Of a stretch of DNA of 64,000 nucleotides, positions 17,675 to 30,852 are shown piece after piece; positions within the stretch are counted from its first letter, which is position 1; every line of letters begins with the position of its first letter. The notes beneath the pieces are model-generated. The model ran no database searches. It was not told the DNA's origin and saw nothing but the letters and a program-made list of their open reading frames with translations. The DNA is taken from contig NZ_CP140098.1 of the NCBI RefSeq assembly GCF_034440735.1, positions 3,515,501 to 3,579,500 on the forward strand, read 5' to 3'. This DNA is from Deinococcus sp. AB2017081 (GTDB lineage Bacteria > Deinococcota > Deinococci > Deinococcales > Deinococcaceae). Both the position numbers and the translations under genes were made by a program.

Positions 17675-18687
17675 CTCTGCTGTCCAGCATACCCCGCCGT
17701 GACACGCGCCGTGCTCGCTGTTCCACCACCATGCCCGGTGGGCAGATCCAGCAGTGGATCCAGGGCCCGGCGCACGTCCTCCACGGTCACGACCTGCACC
17801 AGCGCGTCGCGCACCTCCGGCACGTCGGGCAGGTACGCGGGCAGCACCTTGCGCAGGGGCCGCAGGGTCAGGCGGCCGGTGTCGTCGTCGTAGAAGGCCT
17901 CCTGCAGCTCGGCATGCCGCAGGGCGGTGCGGGCGCGGGTGGTCACGTCGGGCCAGGCGTCGTCGCCGCCTGCCAGGGCCGTGAAGATCCATGGGTTGCC
18001 CACCGCGCCCCGCCCGATCATCACGGCGGCCACGCCGCAGCGCTGGCGCTCGCGGGCGATCTGTGCACTGGTGATGTCGCCGCTGCCCACCACCGGCACA
18101 TCCACGCTGGCGGCCACCCGCGCGATCGCGTCCCAGTCGGCCTGGCCGGTGTAGCGCTGGGCGCTGGTGCGGCCATGTACCGTGATCAGCGCCGCACCCG
18201 CCGCCGCGAGCCCCTGCGCGACCTCCACGCTGCGGTCGTGATCCCAGCCCAGCCGGATCTTGGCGCTCACGTCCAGGCCCGTCGCGCCGCGCATGGCGTG
18301 GATCAGCGTGTACGCGACCTCAGGGGTCTGGAGCAGGCACGCGCCGCCCTTGCCCCGGATCTTGGGCACGGGGCAGCCCATGTTCAGGTCGATGGCCGCC
18401 GGGGAAAACCATGCCTCGGCCCGCGCCACCGCCGCCGCCAGCACGTCCGGGTCGGCCCCGAACAGCTGCACCACGCGGCCGAGTTCGCCTGCGTACGGGC
18501 GGCCCAGATTCAGCTTCTCGGTGTCGCCGCCACCGACCAGTCCCCGCGCACTGATCATCTCCGAGACCGTCCACAGCGCCCCGTGTTCGGCGGCGAGCTG
18601 CCGCATGGGCGCGTCACTGTACCCGGCCATGGGCGCGAGCACCGCGCCGGGCCGCGCCAGTCTGGAGGAATAGAAGCTGCCGGTCAT
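17671..18687 (-). CDS. tRNA-dihydrouridine synthase
   Basis: This FMN enzyme reduces uridine to dihydrouridine in the D-loop of tRNA. The 338-residue chain has [15 protein letters not shown] near the start, the catalytic cysteine in [23 protein letters not shown], and the FMN-phosphate site VVGSGDI followed by [10 protein letters not shown]. The ATG at 18687 is preferred over an in-frame start at 18756 because a TACCCT -10 box (18694-18699) lies exactly six bases upstream, giving a leaderless mRNA, and because homologues begin here. It is followed by the DinB-family gene with an ATGA overlap. Confidence 0.93.
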   Translation of the reverse strand: MTGSFYSSRLARPGAVLAPMAGYSDAPMRQLAAEHGALWTVSEMISARGLVGGGDTEKLNLGRPYAGELGRVVQLFGADPDVLAAAVARAEAWFSPAAIDLNMGCPVPKIRGKGGACLLQTPEVAYTLIHAMRGATGLDVSAKIRLGWDHDRSVEVAQGLAAAGAALITVHGRTSAQRYTGQADWDAIARVAASVDVPVVGSGDITSAQIARERQRCGVAAVMIGRGAVGNPWIFTALAGGDDAWPDVTTRARTALRHAELQEAFYDDDTGRLTLRPLRKVLPAYLPDVPEVRDALVQVVTVEDVRRALDPLLDLPTGHGGGTASTARVTAGYAGQQR

Positions 18688-18841
18688 CCGGGCAGGGTAG
18701 CGCACCCCCACCCACATCCGGGTGAACTTCACCTCAAGTCCTGCGGCGCGGCACATTCACAGAACTGTGACAACTCGCGGCGTATGCTGCCAGTTGTCCA
18801 GCACCGCACAACCCAAGACCCGCTGGACGGGAGGCCCGTCC

Positions 18842-19348
18842 TTGATCGCCACTCCACTGGCGCTGCACCACGCGCCAATGCTTCACGCGCTGTACACCGC
18901 CACACCCGGCTACTTTGCCCTGCTGGGCAGCCGCGTCCCCACCCTGGGCGACGTGGAACGTGAAATCGAGATCGCCCTGCTTGACCACCGCCGCGCCCTG
19001 CGCCTGCTCCATGACGACCACGGCGACCTCGTGGGGGCGCTGGACTGCAAGAACGACTATCCGCAGCCGGGCGACGTGACCATCAACCTGCTGCTGATCC
19101 GCGAAGACCGGCAGTCCCAGCGTCTGGGGGAACAGGCCGTGCAGTACCTCGAACGCCATGTGCCGCCGGGCACCACCCGCATCCTCGCCAGCGTCCTGGG
19201 CGAGAATCCGCGCGGTGCCCGCTTCTGGGAACGCCTGGGCTACACCTTCACCCTGGATGCCCGCCCCGCCATGACGTGGTACGCCAAGCCGGTGACCACC
19301 CAGCCGCACCAGTCGGGCGGCCCGCGCCTGGGCGTCGCCAGCGACTGA
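18842..19348 (+). CDS. GNAT N-acetyltransferase
   Basis: This GNAT-family protein of about 168 residues has a strand TINLLLIREDRQSQRLGEQA (second half), containing the acetyl-CoA loop in the unusual form RQSQRLGE, and a C-terminal GARFWERLGYTFTLD. Substrate unknown. The start is uncertain: the TTG at 18842 follows GGGAGG by seven bases, while ATG 18878 would begin MLHALYTATPGYF just before the first helix. A hairpin repeat follows immediately after its stop (19348-19430). Confidence 0.8.
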   Translation: MIATPLALHHAPMLHALYTATPGYFALLGSRVPTLGDVEREIEIALLDHRRALRLLHDDHGDLVGALDCKNDYPQPGDVTINLLLIREDRQSQRLGEQAVQYLERHVPPGTTRILASVLGENPRGARFWERLGYTFTLDARPAMTWYAKPVTTQPHQSGGPRLGVASD

Positions 19349-19430
19349 TACCGACTCCCGCTGCTACGCAGCTCTGCGAGTCCGGTCGGATCGAATCGGT
19401 TCAGAGAACCGATCCGATCGGAATTGGTAT
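19348..19430. repeat. Imperfect long hairpin repeat
   Basis: ATACC (19348-19352) and GGTAT (19426-19430) bound an inverted structure. Inside it, bases 19388-19401 pair with 19407-19419 across a five-base CAGAG loop with a one-base bulge. It begins at the last base of the GNAT stop codon and could act as a terminator. It resembles the dispersed small palindromic repeats known in Deinococcus genomes. Confidence 0.5.
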
Positions 19431-19504
19431 GACCGCCGCCCGTGGGGGCCACGCCGGGGAGGATCACCACGATCCCCCGGCGCGGCCCCCGCTACCGTGC
19501 ACGC

Positions 19505-19957
19505 ATGACCCCGCCCACCCTGCACACCATCGGCTACGAGGACGCCCCGCTGGATGCCTTCCTGGCCACCCTGACGCACGCCGGCGTGACCGTGCTGGTC
19601 GACACCCGTGAACGCGCCCAGAGCCGCCGCCGGGGCTACAGCAAGACCGCGCTGAGTACCGCGCTGAAGGAGCAGGGCATCGCGTACCGGCACCTGCGCG
19701 ACCTGGGTACCCCGCCCGCCGTCCGCAAGGCGTACAAGCTGGATAAGGACATTGCCGCGCTGAAGGCCGCATACACCCTGCACCTCGCCACGCAGCAGGG
19801 CGCACTGGAGGAACTGGGCACGCTGGCCGCCCACGGGCACGCCGCCCTGCTGTGCTACGAGAAGAACCCCGGCGAGTGCCACCGCTCGCTGATCGCGCGG
19901 CGGTTGCAGGACATGGGGCTGGTCGGGGACGTGGTCGATCTGTACGTCACCGCCTGA
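19505..19957 (+). CDS. DUF488 family protein
   Basis: This 150-residue protein of the DUF488 family has unknown function. Family hallmarks are the opening TIGYEDAPLDAF (about residues 7-18), VDTRERAQSRRRGYSKTAL (about 33-51), and the C-terminal CYEKNPGECHRSLIARRL (about 117-134), whose conserved Cys and His residues look like a metal or nucleic-acid site. A TACCGT -10 box (19493-19498) sits six bases before the ATG at 19505, favouring this leaderless start over an in-frame start at 19442. Confidence 0.87.
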   Translation: MTPPTLHTIGYEDAPLDAFLATLTHAGVTVLVDTRERAQSRRRGYSKTALSTALKEQGIAYRHLRDLGTPPAVRKAYKLDKDIAALKAAYTLHLATQQGALEELGTLAAHGHAALLCYEKNPGECHRSLIARRLQDMGLVGDVVDLYVTA

Positions 19958-20008
19958 CGGCATAAAATGGGGGAACAGCCATTGCCGTCCCCCCTGTGTC
20001 CGCCGTCC

Positions 20009-20152
20009 TCAGCGGAGCTTGCAGATCTTTACGGTGCCCTGCGTCGAGCAGTACGCATCGTCCGGGTCGGGCCAGCCGGTCGCGCTGGCCGCGCCAGTCA
20101 CCACGAGTGTCGAGAGGGCAAGCACGATCAGCAGCAGTTTTCTTAGATTCAT
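20009..20152 (-). CDS. Small secreted peptide (47 residues) with signal peptide
   Basis: A short open frame encodes a typical Sec signal (MNLRKLLLIVLALSTLVVTG, cleavage probably after ...AASA at residue 24). It leaves a mature peptide of about 23 residues with two cysteines that could form a disulfide. A GGAGG ribosome site lies seven bases before the ATG at 20152, which supports real translation. The family is not recognised. It stands alone, between the DUF488 gene and a repeat-rich gap, and could be a small envelope peptide. Confidence 0.65.
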   Translation of the reverse strand: MNLRKLLLIVLALSTLVVTGAASATGWPDPDDAYCSTQGTVKICKLR

Positions 20153-20270
20153 GACAGCCTCCGGGCACGCCCCCGTGGCAGGTTTGCCGGGGCCGGGCCG
20201 CTTCCCGTTCTACGGGCGGGGCGGGATAAAAGCGCGGGTTGATTTTTATCTGGAGGTGGGGCGGCGGGCT

Positions 20271-20396
20271 GACCCCTCAGTCCGCTGCGCGTCCAGCTCC
20301 CCTCAAAAGGGAGCCTGAAAAGCGCGAAAACGTCGGCTGTGACGCCCTTCAAAGCCTCCCTTCTAAGGGGAGGTGCCCCGCAGGGGCGGAGGGGTC
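20271..20396. repeat. Palindromic repeat element, copy 1
   Basis: This 126-base element is bounded by GACCCCTC (20271-20278) and its complement GAGGGGTC (20389-20396). Its last part, 20370-20394, is identical over 25 bases to 20725-20749 of copy 2. Internal stems AGCTCCC/GGGAGC and CCTCCC/GGGGAGG make it fold into a long hairpin. It is non-coding. Confidence 0.65.
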
Positions 20397-20452
20397 GCAT
20401 GCGGCGCGACTTTCCTCACACGCCTGCCGCCTCGGTCTTTATGCCCCTGTAC

Positions 20453-20631
20453 GATGCAAGCCGTGGCCCAGGACGACCCCAGAAAACAGGCAGGATGGTC
20501 GAGCAATCGTTGAGGCGCTATCTGCCTTTCAAGGCATGCCTGAACGTGAGCAACCGCCAGAGCAGGAGCGGGACTGGGCAAGCTTTGGTGGGGTGGCCGA
20601 AGAGCCCGTTTCCGAGGACGCTGAAGGCTGA
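20453..20631 (+). pseudogene. Possible remnant of a small gene between the two repeats
   Basis: An ATG at 20453 opens a short frame (MQAVAQDD...), while a different frame from about 20470 to 20631 reads an acidic, protein-like tail ending PEQERDWASFGGVAEEPVSE plus four residues. The pieces look like the ends of one small frameshifted protein, perhaps an antitoxin, but no family is recognised. The rest of 20153-20984 shows only the two repeats. Confidence 0.25.
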
Positions 20632-20751
20632 CCCCTCAATCACCTTCGGTGCCAGCTCCCTGGGGGGGAGCCAAGGAGTGACACCCCTGCCTCCCCCCCA
20701 GGGGACTCGTAGAGCTGCGAACCAGAGGTGCCCCGCAGGGGCGGAGGGGGT
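20630..20751. repeat. Palindromic repeat element, copy 2
   Basis: This copy is about 122 bases, starting GACCCCTC (20630-20637) and ending in the 25-base segment shared with copy 1. The middle differs but keeps the self-complementary stems (CCCTGGGGGGGAG, then CTCCCCCCCAGGGG). Confidence 0.65.
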
Positions 20752-20984
20752 ACACGACGCGCTGACTCGCCTTCTCACCCTGTAAATACAGAATGGGGTT
20801 GCCCCAGCGGTAACCCGATGACCCGATCCCGAACCTTCAAAGAGCGGTAACAGCCAGGCCATCCGCATCCCACAGGAGCTTCAGTTGCCCTACAGCAAGG
20901 TCGAGGTCACGCACCGGTGCGACGAAGAGATACCGCTTCGCCTGTAGCCAGTGTCAAGGTGCGGTGGCTGACGCGCCTGACGAC

Positions 20985-21380
20985 TCACGCCCCGAATTTC
21001 TGTCGGGCCTGCTCGGTCACGGGGGTGAACAGGTTGAGCAGGTGGCCGTCGGGATCGCGGAAAATGATGGAACGGTTGCCCCACGGTTGCGTGGTGGGCT
21101 CCATGACGTACTCGCCTACCAGGGGTTTGAGGCGTTCGTATTCATGGTCGACATCATCCACCAGAAGTTCAAGGAGGGGGCTGCAGTTGTCGGTGTGCAG
21201 TGGACCGTCACTGAACACCGGCATGGTGCGGCGACTGCCGATCGCCACGGTGAAGGTAGGCGTGACCAGTTCAGCAAAGTGGTCGTTCGCCCACCGGGCC
21301 CTGAGACCCGTGACGGTTTCGTAGAACGGCACCATGCGCCTGATATCGTCGGTAATAATTCGCAGTGAAGCGACTTTCAT
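20985..21380 (-). CDS. VOC (glyoxalase/bleomycin resistance) family protein
   Basis: This single-domain-repeat VOC protein has 131 residues. It starts with KVASLRIITDDIRRMVPFYE and ends with the paired half-site FRDPDGHLLNLFTP; the glutamates and histidines at the strand ends are usual metal ligands. Members act on small electrophiles or bind antibiotics; the substrate is unknown. It is divergent from a TetR gene at 21466, with a perfect 17-base palindrome between them, so it is probably the regulated target. Confidence 0.85.
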   Translation of the reverse strand: MKVASLRIITDDIRRMVPFYETVTGLRARWANDHFAELVTPTFTVAIGSRRTMPVFSDGPLHTDNCSPLLELLVDDVDHEYERLKPLVGEYVMEPTTQPWGNRSIIFRDPDGHLLNLFTPVTEQARQKFGA

Positions 21381-21422
21381 ACGATCCTCCAGCGGGGATA
21401 CGGTTCATCGGGGCGCGTACGA

Positions 21423-21439
21423 TACGCTACGGTAGCGTA
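21423..21439. promoter_or_regulatory. TetR-type operator, perfect palindrome
   Basis: TACGCTAC-G-GTAGCGTA is a perfect 17-base dyad in the 85-base gap between the divergent VOC and TetR genes. This is the usual place and form of a TetR-family operator. Confidence 0.75.
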
Positions 21440-21465
21440 GTGTTTGAGGAGGTGAGAATCAAGGC

Positions 21466-22083
21466 ATGGCACAACCACCTCCCGTCATCTCCCCCAGTTC
21501 GCCCCCGCCGGATCGCAGCGCCACAAACCCGCGCGTTCAGCGGTCTCGCACCACCATCCTGGCCACCACACTGGATCTGCTGACCGAAAGCGGCCTAGGT
21601 GGCGTCAGCATCGATGAGGTCTCCCGCCGCTCCGGGATCGCCAAGACCACCATCTACCGCCACTGGCCCACGCGCGCCGACCTGCTGACCGACGCCTGCG
21701 CCCAGCTCATCGACCGCCAGGACATCCCCGACACCGGCGACGTGCGCCGCGACCTGACCACGCAACTCACGACCCTGGCGCATCTGCTGACCACCGCACG
21801 GTGGTCCACCGTGCTGCCCTCGGTCATTGACGCCGCCGAACGTGACCCCGGCATTGCCGACATCCTGAGCCGCATCCAGCGCGGCCATATGGCTCCCTTC
21901 CGGGAAATCATGACGCGGGCCAGGACACGCGGCGAACTGCCCCCAGACGCCGATCACAGCGCACTGACCGCCCAACTGATGGGGCCACTGTTCTACCGTC
22001 GCTGGTTCACGCGTGAACCGCTGGATGACGCTTTCGTGCAGATGGTCATCGACACTGTGTTGGGCCGCCAGAGCACCCAGTAA
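21466..22083 (+). CDS. TetR-family transcriptional regulator
   Basis: This 205-residue regulator has a TetR helix-turn-helix at about residues 43-66 (GGVSIDEVSRRSGIAKTTIY, then RHWPTRADLL) and a C-terminal ligand domain of the TetR_C type with an FYRRWFTREPLDD segment. A GAGGAGGTGA ribosome site precedes the ATG. It probably represses itself and the divergent VOC gene through the palindrome at 21423-21439. The inducer is unknown. Confidence 0.9.
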   Translation: MAQPPPVISPSSPPPDRSATNPRVQRSRTTILATTLDLLTESGLGGVSIDEVSRRSGIAKTTIYRHWPTRADLLTDACAQLIDRQDIPDTGDVRRDLTTQLTTLAHLLTTARWSTVLPSVIDAAERDPGIADILSRIQRGHMAPFREIMTRARTRGELPPDADHSALTAQLMGPLFYRRWFTREPLDDAFVQMVIDTVLGRQSTQ

Positions 22084-22277
22084 ACGTCGGGATCTGGGAA
22101 AAACCTGACCGCGAATCAAGACCCGCCTGACTGCGGGCAGCTGCGTAGCGAACCTGAAGGTGGAGGACTGGACGCAGTAACCGCCCCACGCCCCTGCCCC
22201 AGCCCACCCGCACAAGCGCCGGCATGGGCAGATCCATGACATGTTGCGAGGATAGAGAATTTGAAGCAACTGTTATT

Positions 22278-22924
22278 TCAAAGATAATCTTCTATCTTTA
22301 GTTCTGGCATTCCTCCCCAGCTATGAATCATCTTATTTGCAGCGACGTTTGAATTATCGTTTAAGCTTGAATTTGCAATGCGGATCAGGATGTACTCTTC
22401 ATCCCCTGAATGATCTAGCCTAGCCACGCTAAGATGAACAACACGTCCATCATCTTCTATGACGATGTTCTTGAGTGAGTCCAAAAGCATTTTTGACAAG
22501 TTATCCACATCTTTTTTCGGTCTTGATAAACTACAGACAAAAATTACAGATATGCAGACATCACCATTAAATTTCTCAAAAGACATCTGACTCTTGAATC
22601 TATGTCTTATTGCACTCCTGAATGCTTTTTTCTTTGCGGAATTTAAATATTGATAAGATTCTGGTTTAATTCTGAGAGGAAGGTTTACGATGGGAGCCGA
22701 AGAGTTGCAAATCTGGCAGTGAGTCTGGGATAAAATACTGGCTTTTTGGCTTAAATTTACATATGCAGAGGCAGTCAGAATCGGTCGTTTGTAAAAAATA
22801 TTAAAACTTCCATGATTCTTATTCAGCCAAGCAGAGCCTAACTCCTCTTCCCAAGATAGCCCTGTGGAATCCTCATAGAGTTTCCTCAAATCCTGAGCAG
22901 AGAGTAGTTGTATCTCTTCTAAAT

Positions 22925-22928
<4 letters not shown>
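22278..22928 (-). CDS. RusA-like resolvase-family protein, AT-rich and probably acquired
   Basis: The C-terminal half carries the RusA Holliday-junction resolvase pattern KKDVDNLSKMLLDSL, then IEDDGRVVHLSVARLD, with the catalytic-type aspartates kept. The N-terminal ~110 residues are unrecognised and include a single CQIC motif. RusA enzymes cleave four-way DNA junctions and are usually phage- or element-borne. Base composition changes abruptly: this gene is AT-rich inside a GC-rich chromosome. The TTG start at 22928 overlaps the dnaE stop (TTGA), so it may be coupled to dnaE; an in-frame ATG at 22964 lies inside dnaE. Length about 216 residues. Resolvase activity is inferred, and nuclease-dead or antiphage roles are possible. 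Confidence 0.7.
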
Positions 22929-26923
<3,995 letters not shown>

Positions 26924-27063
26924 GCCCACAGGATAGGGCGGCGCCGGCCCCGCCGCTGTGACGGGCGGGCTTGACGCCCAGACGGACTGGAGCGGGAACC
27001 ACCCGCCGGGTTGTTCAAGGCTGACGTAAGGACAATGTCAGTGCCGAAGATGAGAATGAGAGA

Positions 27064-27633
27064 ATGAGGCCAGGTCAGTTCGAGCTCAGATGGGCCTATG
27101 TGCTCTTCGGGCTGCTGATCCTCGACAGCTTTCTGGTCGCCCTGCTCGTGCCGCGCCCGGCCGCATACTGGGTGCTGCTGCCGCTGCTGGGCGTGCAGGG
27201 ACTCGCTTTCTGGCTGGCCCAGCGTGTGATCCGCGTGGTGCGCGGCTACCGCCTGCTGCAGGAGTCCTACGCGCAGGAACTTGACTTCGCGCGGCAGGTC
27301 ATGGAGAGCGTCGAGCACGGTCTGACCGTGCTGGACAGCAGTGGGCGCTTCGTGTACGTGAACCGCGCCTACGCCGCGCTGCTGGGCCGCCCCGCCGCCG
27401 AGATCGTGGGACGCTCGCCCTTCGACTTCACGGTGGCCGAGGACCACACGCACCTGACACAGGCACGGGACGCCCGGCGGGAAGGCCGGAGCAACACCTA
27501 CCGCACCCGCCTGCGCCGTGCCGACGGCAGCGAGGTCGAGGTGCAGATCACCGGTACACCCAGGCTGCACCAGGGCCGCATGGTGGGCAACTTCGCGGCG
27601 ATCGTGCCGGTGTCGCAGCTCAGCCCGAACTGA
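27064..27633 (+). CDS. Membrane-anchored PAS-domain protein
   Basis: This 189-residue protein has two hydrophobic helices at about residues 11-58, a short coiled linker, and one PAS domain (VMESVEHGLTVLDSSGRFVY, then AYAALLGRPAAEIVGRSPFD). No kinase, GGDEF or other output domain follows, so it may be a stand-alone sensor or a partner of a separate kinase. It is divergent from dnaE. The spacer has a CTGAC/GTCAG inverted repeat but no clear -10 box. The ligand is unknown. Confidence 0.82.
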   Translation: MRPGQFELRWAYVLFGLLILDSFLVALLVPRPAAYWVLLPLLGVQGLAFWLAQRVIRVVRGYRLLQESYAQELDFARQVMESVEHGLTVLDSSGRFVYVNRAYAALLGRPAAEIVGRSPFDFTVAEDHTHLTQARDARREGRSNTYRTRLRRADGSEVEVQITGTPRLHQGRMVGNFAAIVPVSQLSPN

Positions 27634-27681
27634 CCAGCCCCACTTGTGAATCCCCCGTGTCCGGCTATGGCGGCAGGTCAG

Positions 27682-27710
27682 TGACGGCTCACCAGGGCCG
27701 GCGGTAGACT
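27682..27710 (+). promoter_or_regulatory. Leaderless-type promoter of the lipoamide dehydrogenase gene
   Basis: TGACGG (27682-27687), a 17-base spacer, and TAGACT (27705-27710) are followed after six bases by the ATG at 27717. Transcription would start at or next to the start codon. Confidence 0.6.
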
Positions 27711-27716
27711 GCGTCC

Positions 27717-29120
<1,404 letters not shown>

Positions 29121-29159
29121 TCGCCGCCCGTCAGGGCCAAGCGGAGCGAGAAGCGGATG

Positions 29160-29185
29160 AACCCCCGAGCCGCCCCGGGGGTTTT
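29160..29185 (+). terminator. Intrinsic terminator of lpdA
   Basis: AACCCCCG (29160-29167) pairs with CGGGGGTT (29176-29183), followed by TTTT. The preceding 25 bases recur in a second copy near 29270. Confidence 0.75.
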
Positions 29186-29269
29186 ATGCCACGCCCACAG
29201 GGCGGCGAGCGGAGCGAGTAGGCAATGAAGGCGCAGGCCGCCCTGCGCCGCAAGGTCATCGACTCCCGG

Positions 29270-29320
29270 AGGGCCGAGCAAAGCGAGAAGCGATTGAACC
29301 CCCAGGGCGGCCCTGGGGGT
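29270..29320 (+). repeat. Second copy of the lpdA terminator-type repeat
   Basis: The AGGGCC...AGCGAGAAGCG segment at 29270 repeats that at 29133. It is followed by a perfect 10-pair hairpin (29298-29307 with 29311-29320). It forms a second terminator-like unit in a 270-base gap without other genes. Confidence 0.5.
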
Positions 29321-29414
29321 CTGCCCTCTGCCCGTTTCCCCCGCTCCGTCAGCTTCCGGTCAGTTCCGCTCATCTGCAGCACGGGGGTTTGTGAGACGCC
29401 TGTACTGTGGTCAT

Positions 29415-30140
29415 GTGAACACATCCAATGGTGCAAGGACGGTGAGGGTGGCAGGCACGGGCGTGGCGCTGCTGACCCTGCTGACGGCATGCCCACGCCC
29501 CTACCCGCCGTACGTGCCGCCGGTGACACTGAACTTCCAGTTCCCGGCGACGCCGGTCACGCCGGATCTGCGGCTGGCCGCGTTCTACTTCGAGCAGGAC
29601 AGTCCAGAGGTCACGGCGAAGGCGAAGCTCCTGGGCACGGGCTACCTGAGCACGTACAACACCACGACCCTCAGCACGGGCACGATCAGCATGGACGGCT
29701 CCGCCCTGAACGCGCTGAAGACCAACGCGAAGTGCGTGCTGCCGTTCAAGGGCGGCGAGACGACCGGCATGCAGAACGTGGTGGTCACGCCGGACACCGT
29801 GAAGACCTGCAACGTCTACTTCTCGCTGTTCCGCGATACGAACGGCAACAGCCTGCCGGAGACCACCGAGGAACTGCACAGGACACACGACCTCTACAGC
29901 TACGCGAGCAGCGCCTTCACGTACTCGTTCACGAGCCCCGACAGCCGCTCGGCCGAGACGGGATCGCGCGTGGCCGGGTGGAGCGTGGTGCGCCACGAGG
30001 TGCTGCAGCCCAGCGACACGCCGAACCGCTTCGTGGTGACCATGAATTCCGTGCCGGCGGCAGACGAGGCCATCGCCATCCGCCTGCACCCGGACAGTGA
30101 CCGCCTGACGAGCATGGGCGCGAACGGAGGCCTGAAATGA
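29415..30140 (+). CDS. Putative lipoprotein with a calcium-binding-like loop (upstream of pair)
   Basis: This protein is not recognised as a known family. A short signal ends in the lipobox LLTAC about 25 codons in, so it is probably a membrane-anchored lipoprotein. The ~215-residue mature part is rich in beta-forming stretches and contains RDTNGNSLPETTEE, resembling an EF-hand-type calcium loop. It overlaps the next lipoprotein gene (ATGA at 30137), which carries a similar loop, so the pair likely works together at the cell surface. The start is uncertain: GTG codons at 29391, 29415, 29442 and 29448 are all possible. Confidence 0.7.
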   Translation: MNTSNGARTVRVAGTGVALLTLLTACPRPYPPYVPPVTLNFQFPATPVTPDLRLAAFYFEQDSPEVTAKAKLLGTGYLSTYNTTTLSTGTISMDGSALNALKTNAKCVLPFKGGETTGMQNVVVTPDTVKTCNVYFSLFRDTNGNSLPETTEELHRTHDLYSYASSAFTYSFTSPDSRSAETGSRVAGWSVVRHEVLQPSDTPNRFVVTMNSVPAADEAIAIRLHPDSDRLTSMGANGGLK

Positions 30141-30769
30141 AGCGGAGACTGATGACCGGTCTGCTGGGCCTGCTGCCCCTGGGCCTGATCGCGTGTGGAG
30201 CGGCCACGACGGGCACGCCGGACGGTGGACGGCCCCCATTGCCCACCGGGGCTGAGGTGCGCTTCCCCGCCGCCCCCGCGAACGCCTACCTGACCCTGCT
30301 CACCGAGGGCGGCCAGAGCGTGTATCAGATCAGCGTGGGCGTCGGCAAGACCTCGGCCGAGGTCGATCCGGCCCGCTGGACGGCGACGTCGGCGCAGGCC
30401 GTGGCGGTCGAGACACTGATCCCGGCGGGCACGACCGCTGCACCGACGGTCAGCGCCGCCGGCACGAAGGTGCTGCTGCTGCACTGGCTGATGTGGCGCG
30501 ACGCCAACACCAACGGCACCCGCGACGCCGGCGAGGAGCTGGCCCTGCTGAGCCACGACCGCGTGGCCTACGCCAGCGCCGACGTGACCGTGGACTTCAC
30601 GACGACCACGCCCAACATGCACCAGACCTGGACGCTGAAGAGCGGCTGGTCACGCGCCGAGCACTACGTCTACCTGCCGCGTGACACGGCCACGTACCAG
30701 CGGACGCTGAGCAGTTCGTCCCTGAACCGGACGACCCTGCACCTGCCGACGCCGGTGACCAGCCAGTAA
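30137..30769 (+). CDS. Putative lipoprotein with a calcium-binding-like loop (downstream of pair)
   Basis: This 210-residue protein has the signal MKRRLMTGLLGLLPLGLIAC, ending in the lipobox LIAC at residue 20. The mature domain has WRDANTNGTRDAGEE at about residues 120-134, matching the DxNxNGxxDxxE pattern of EF-hand/dockerin-type calcium loops. No family name can be given. It is coupled to the upstream lipoprotein gene by an ATGA overlap, and a strong terminator follows. Surface localisation is inferred from the lipobox. Confidence 0.78.
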   Translation: MKRRLMTGLLGLLPLGLIACGAATTGTPDGGRPPLPTGAEVRFPAAPANAYLTLLTEGGQSVYQISVGVGKTSAEVDPARWTATSAQAVAVETLIPAGTTAAPTVSAAGTKVLLLHWLMWRDANTNGTRDAGEELALLSHDRVAYASADVTVDFTTTTPNMHQTWTLKSGWSRAEHYVYLPRDTATYQRTLSSSSLNRTTLHLPTPVTSQ

Positions 30770-30781
30770 CCTTCACCACAC

Positions 30782-30831
30782 GGGCCGGGAACCTCCACAT
30801 GGAGGTTCCCGGCCCACAGCTTTTCTTTTCC
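30782..30831 (+). terminator. Strong intrinsic terminator after the lipoprotein pair
   Basis: A perfect 15-pair stem (30782-30796 with 30801-30815) with loop ACAT is followed by a T-rich tract (CTTTTCTTTT). Confidence 0.88.
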
Positions 30832-30852
30832 AATTGGTTTATATTCCGAAGT

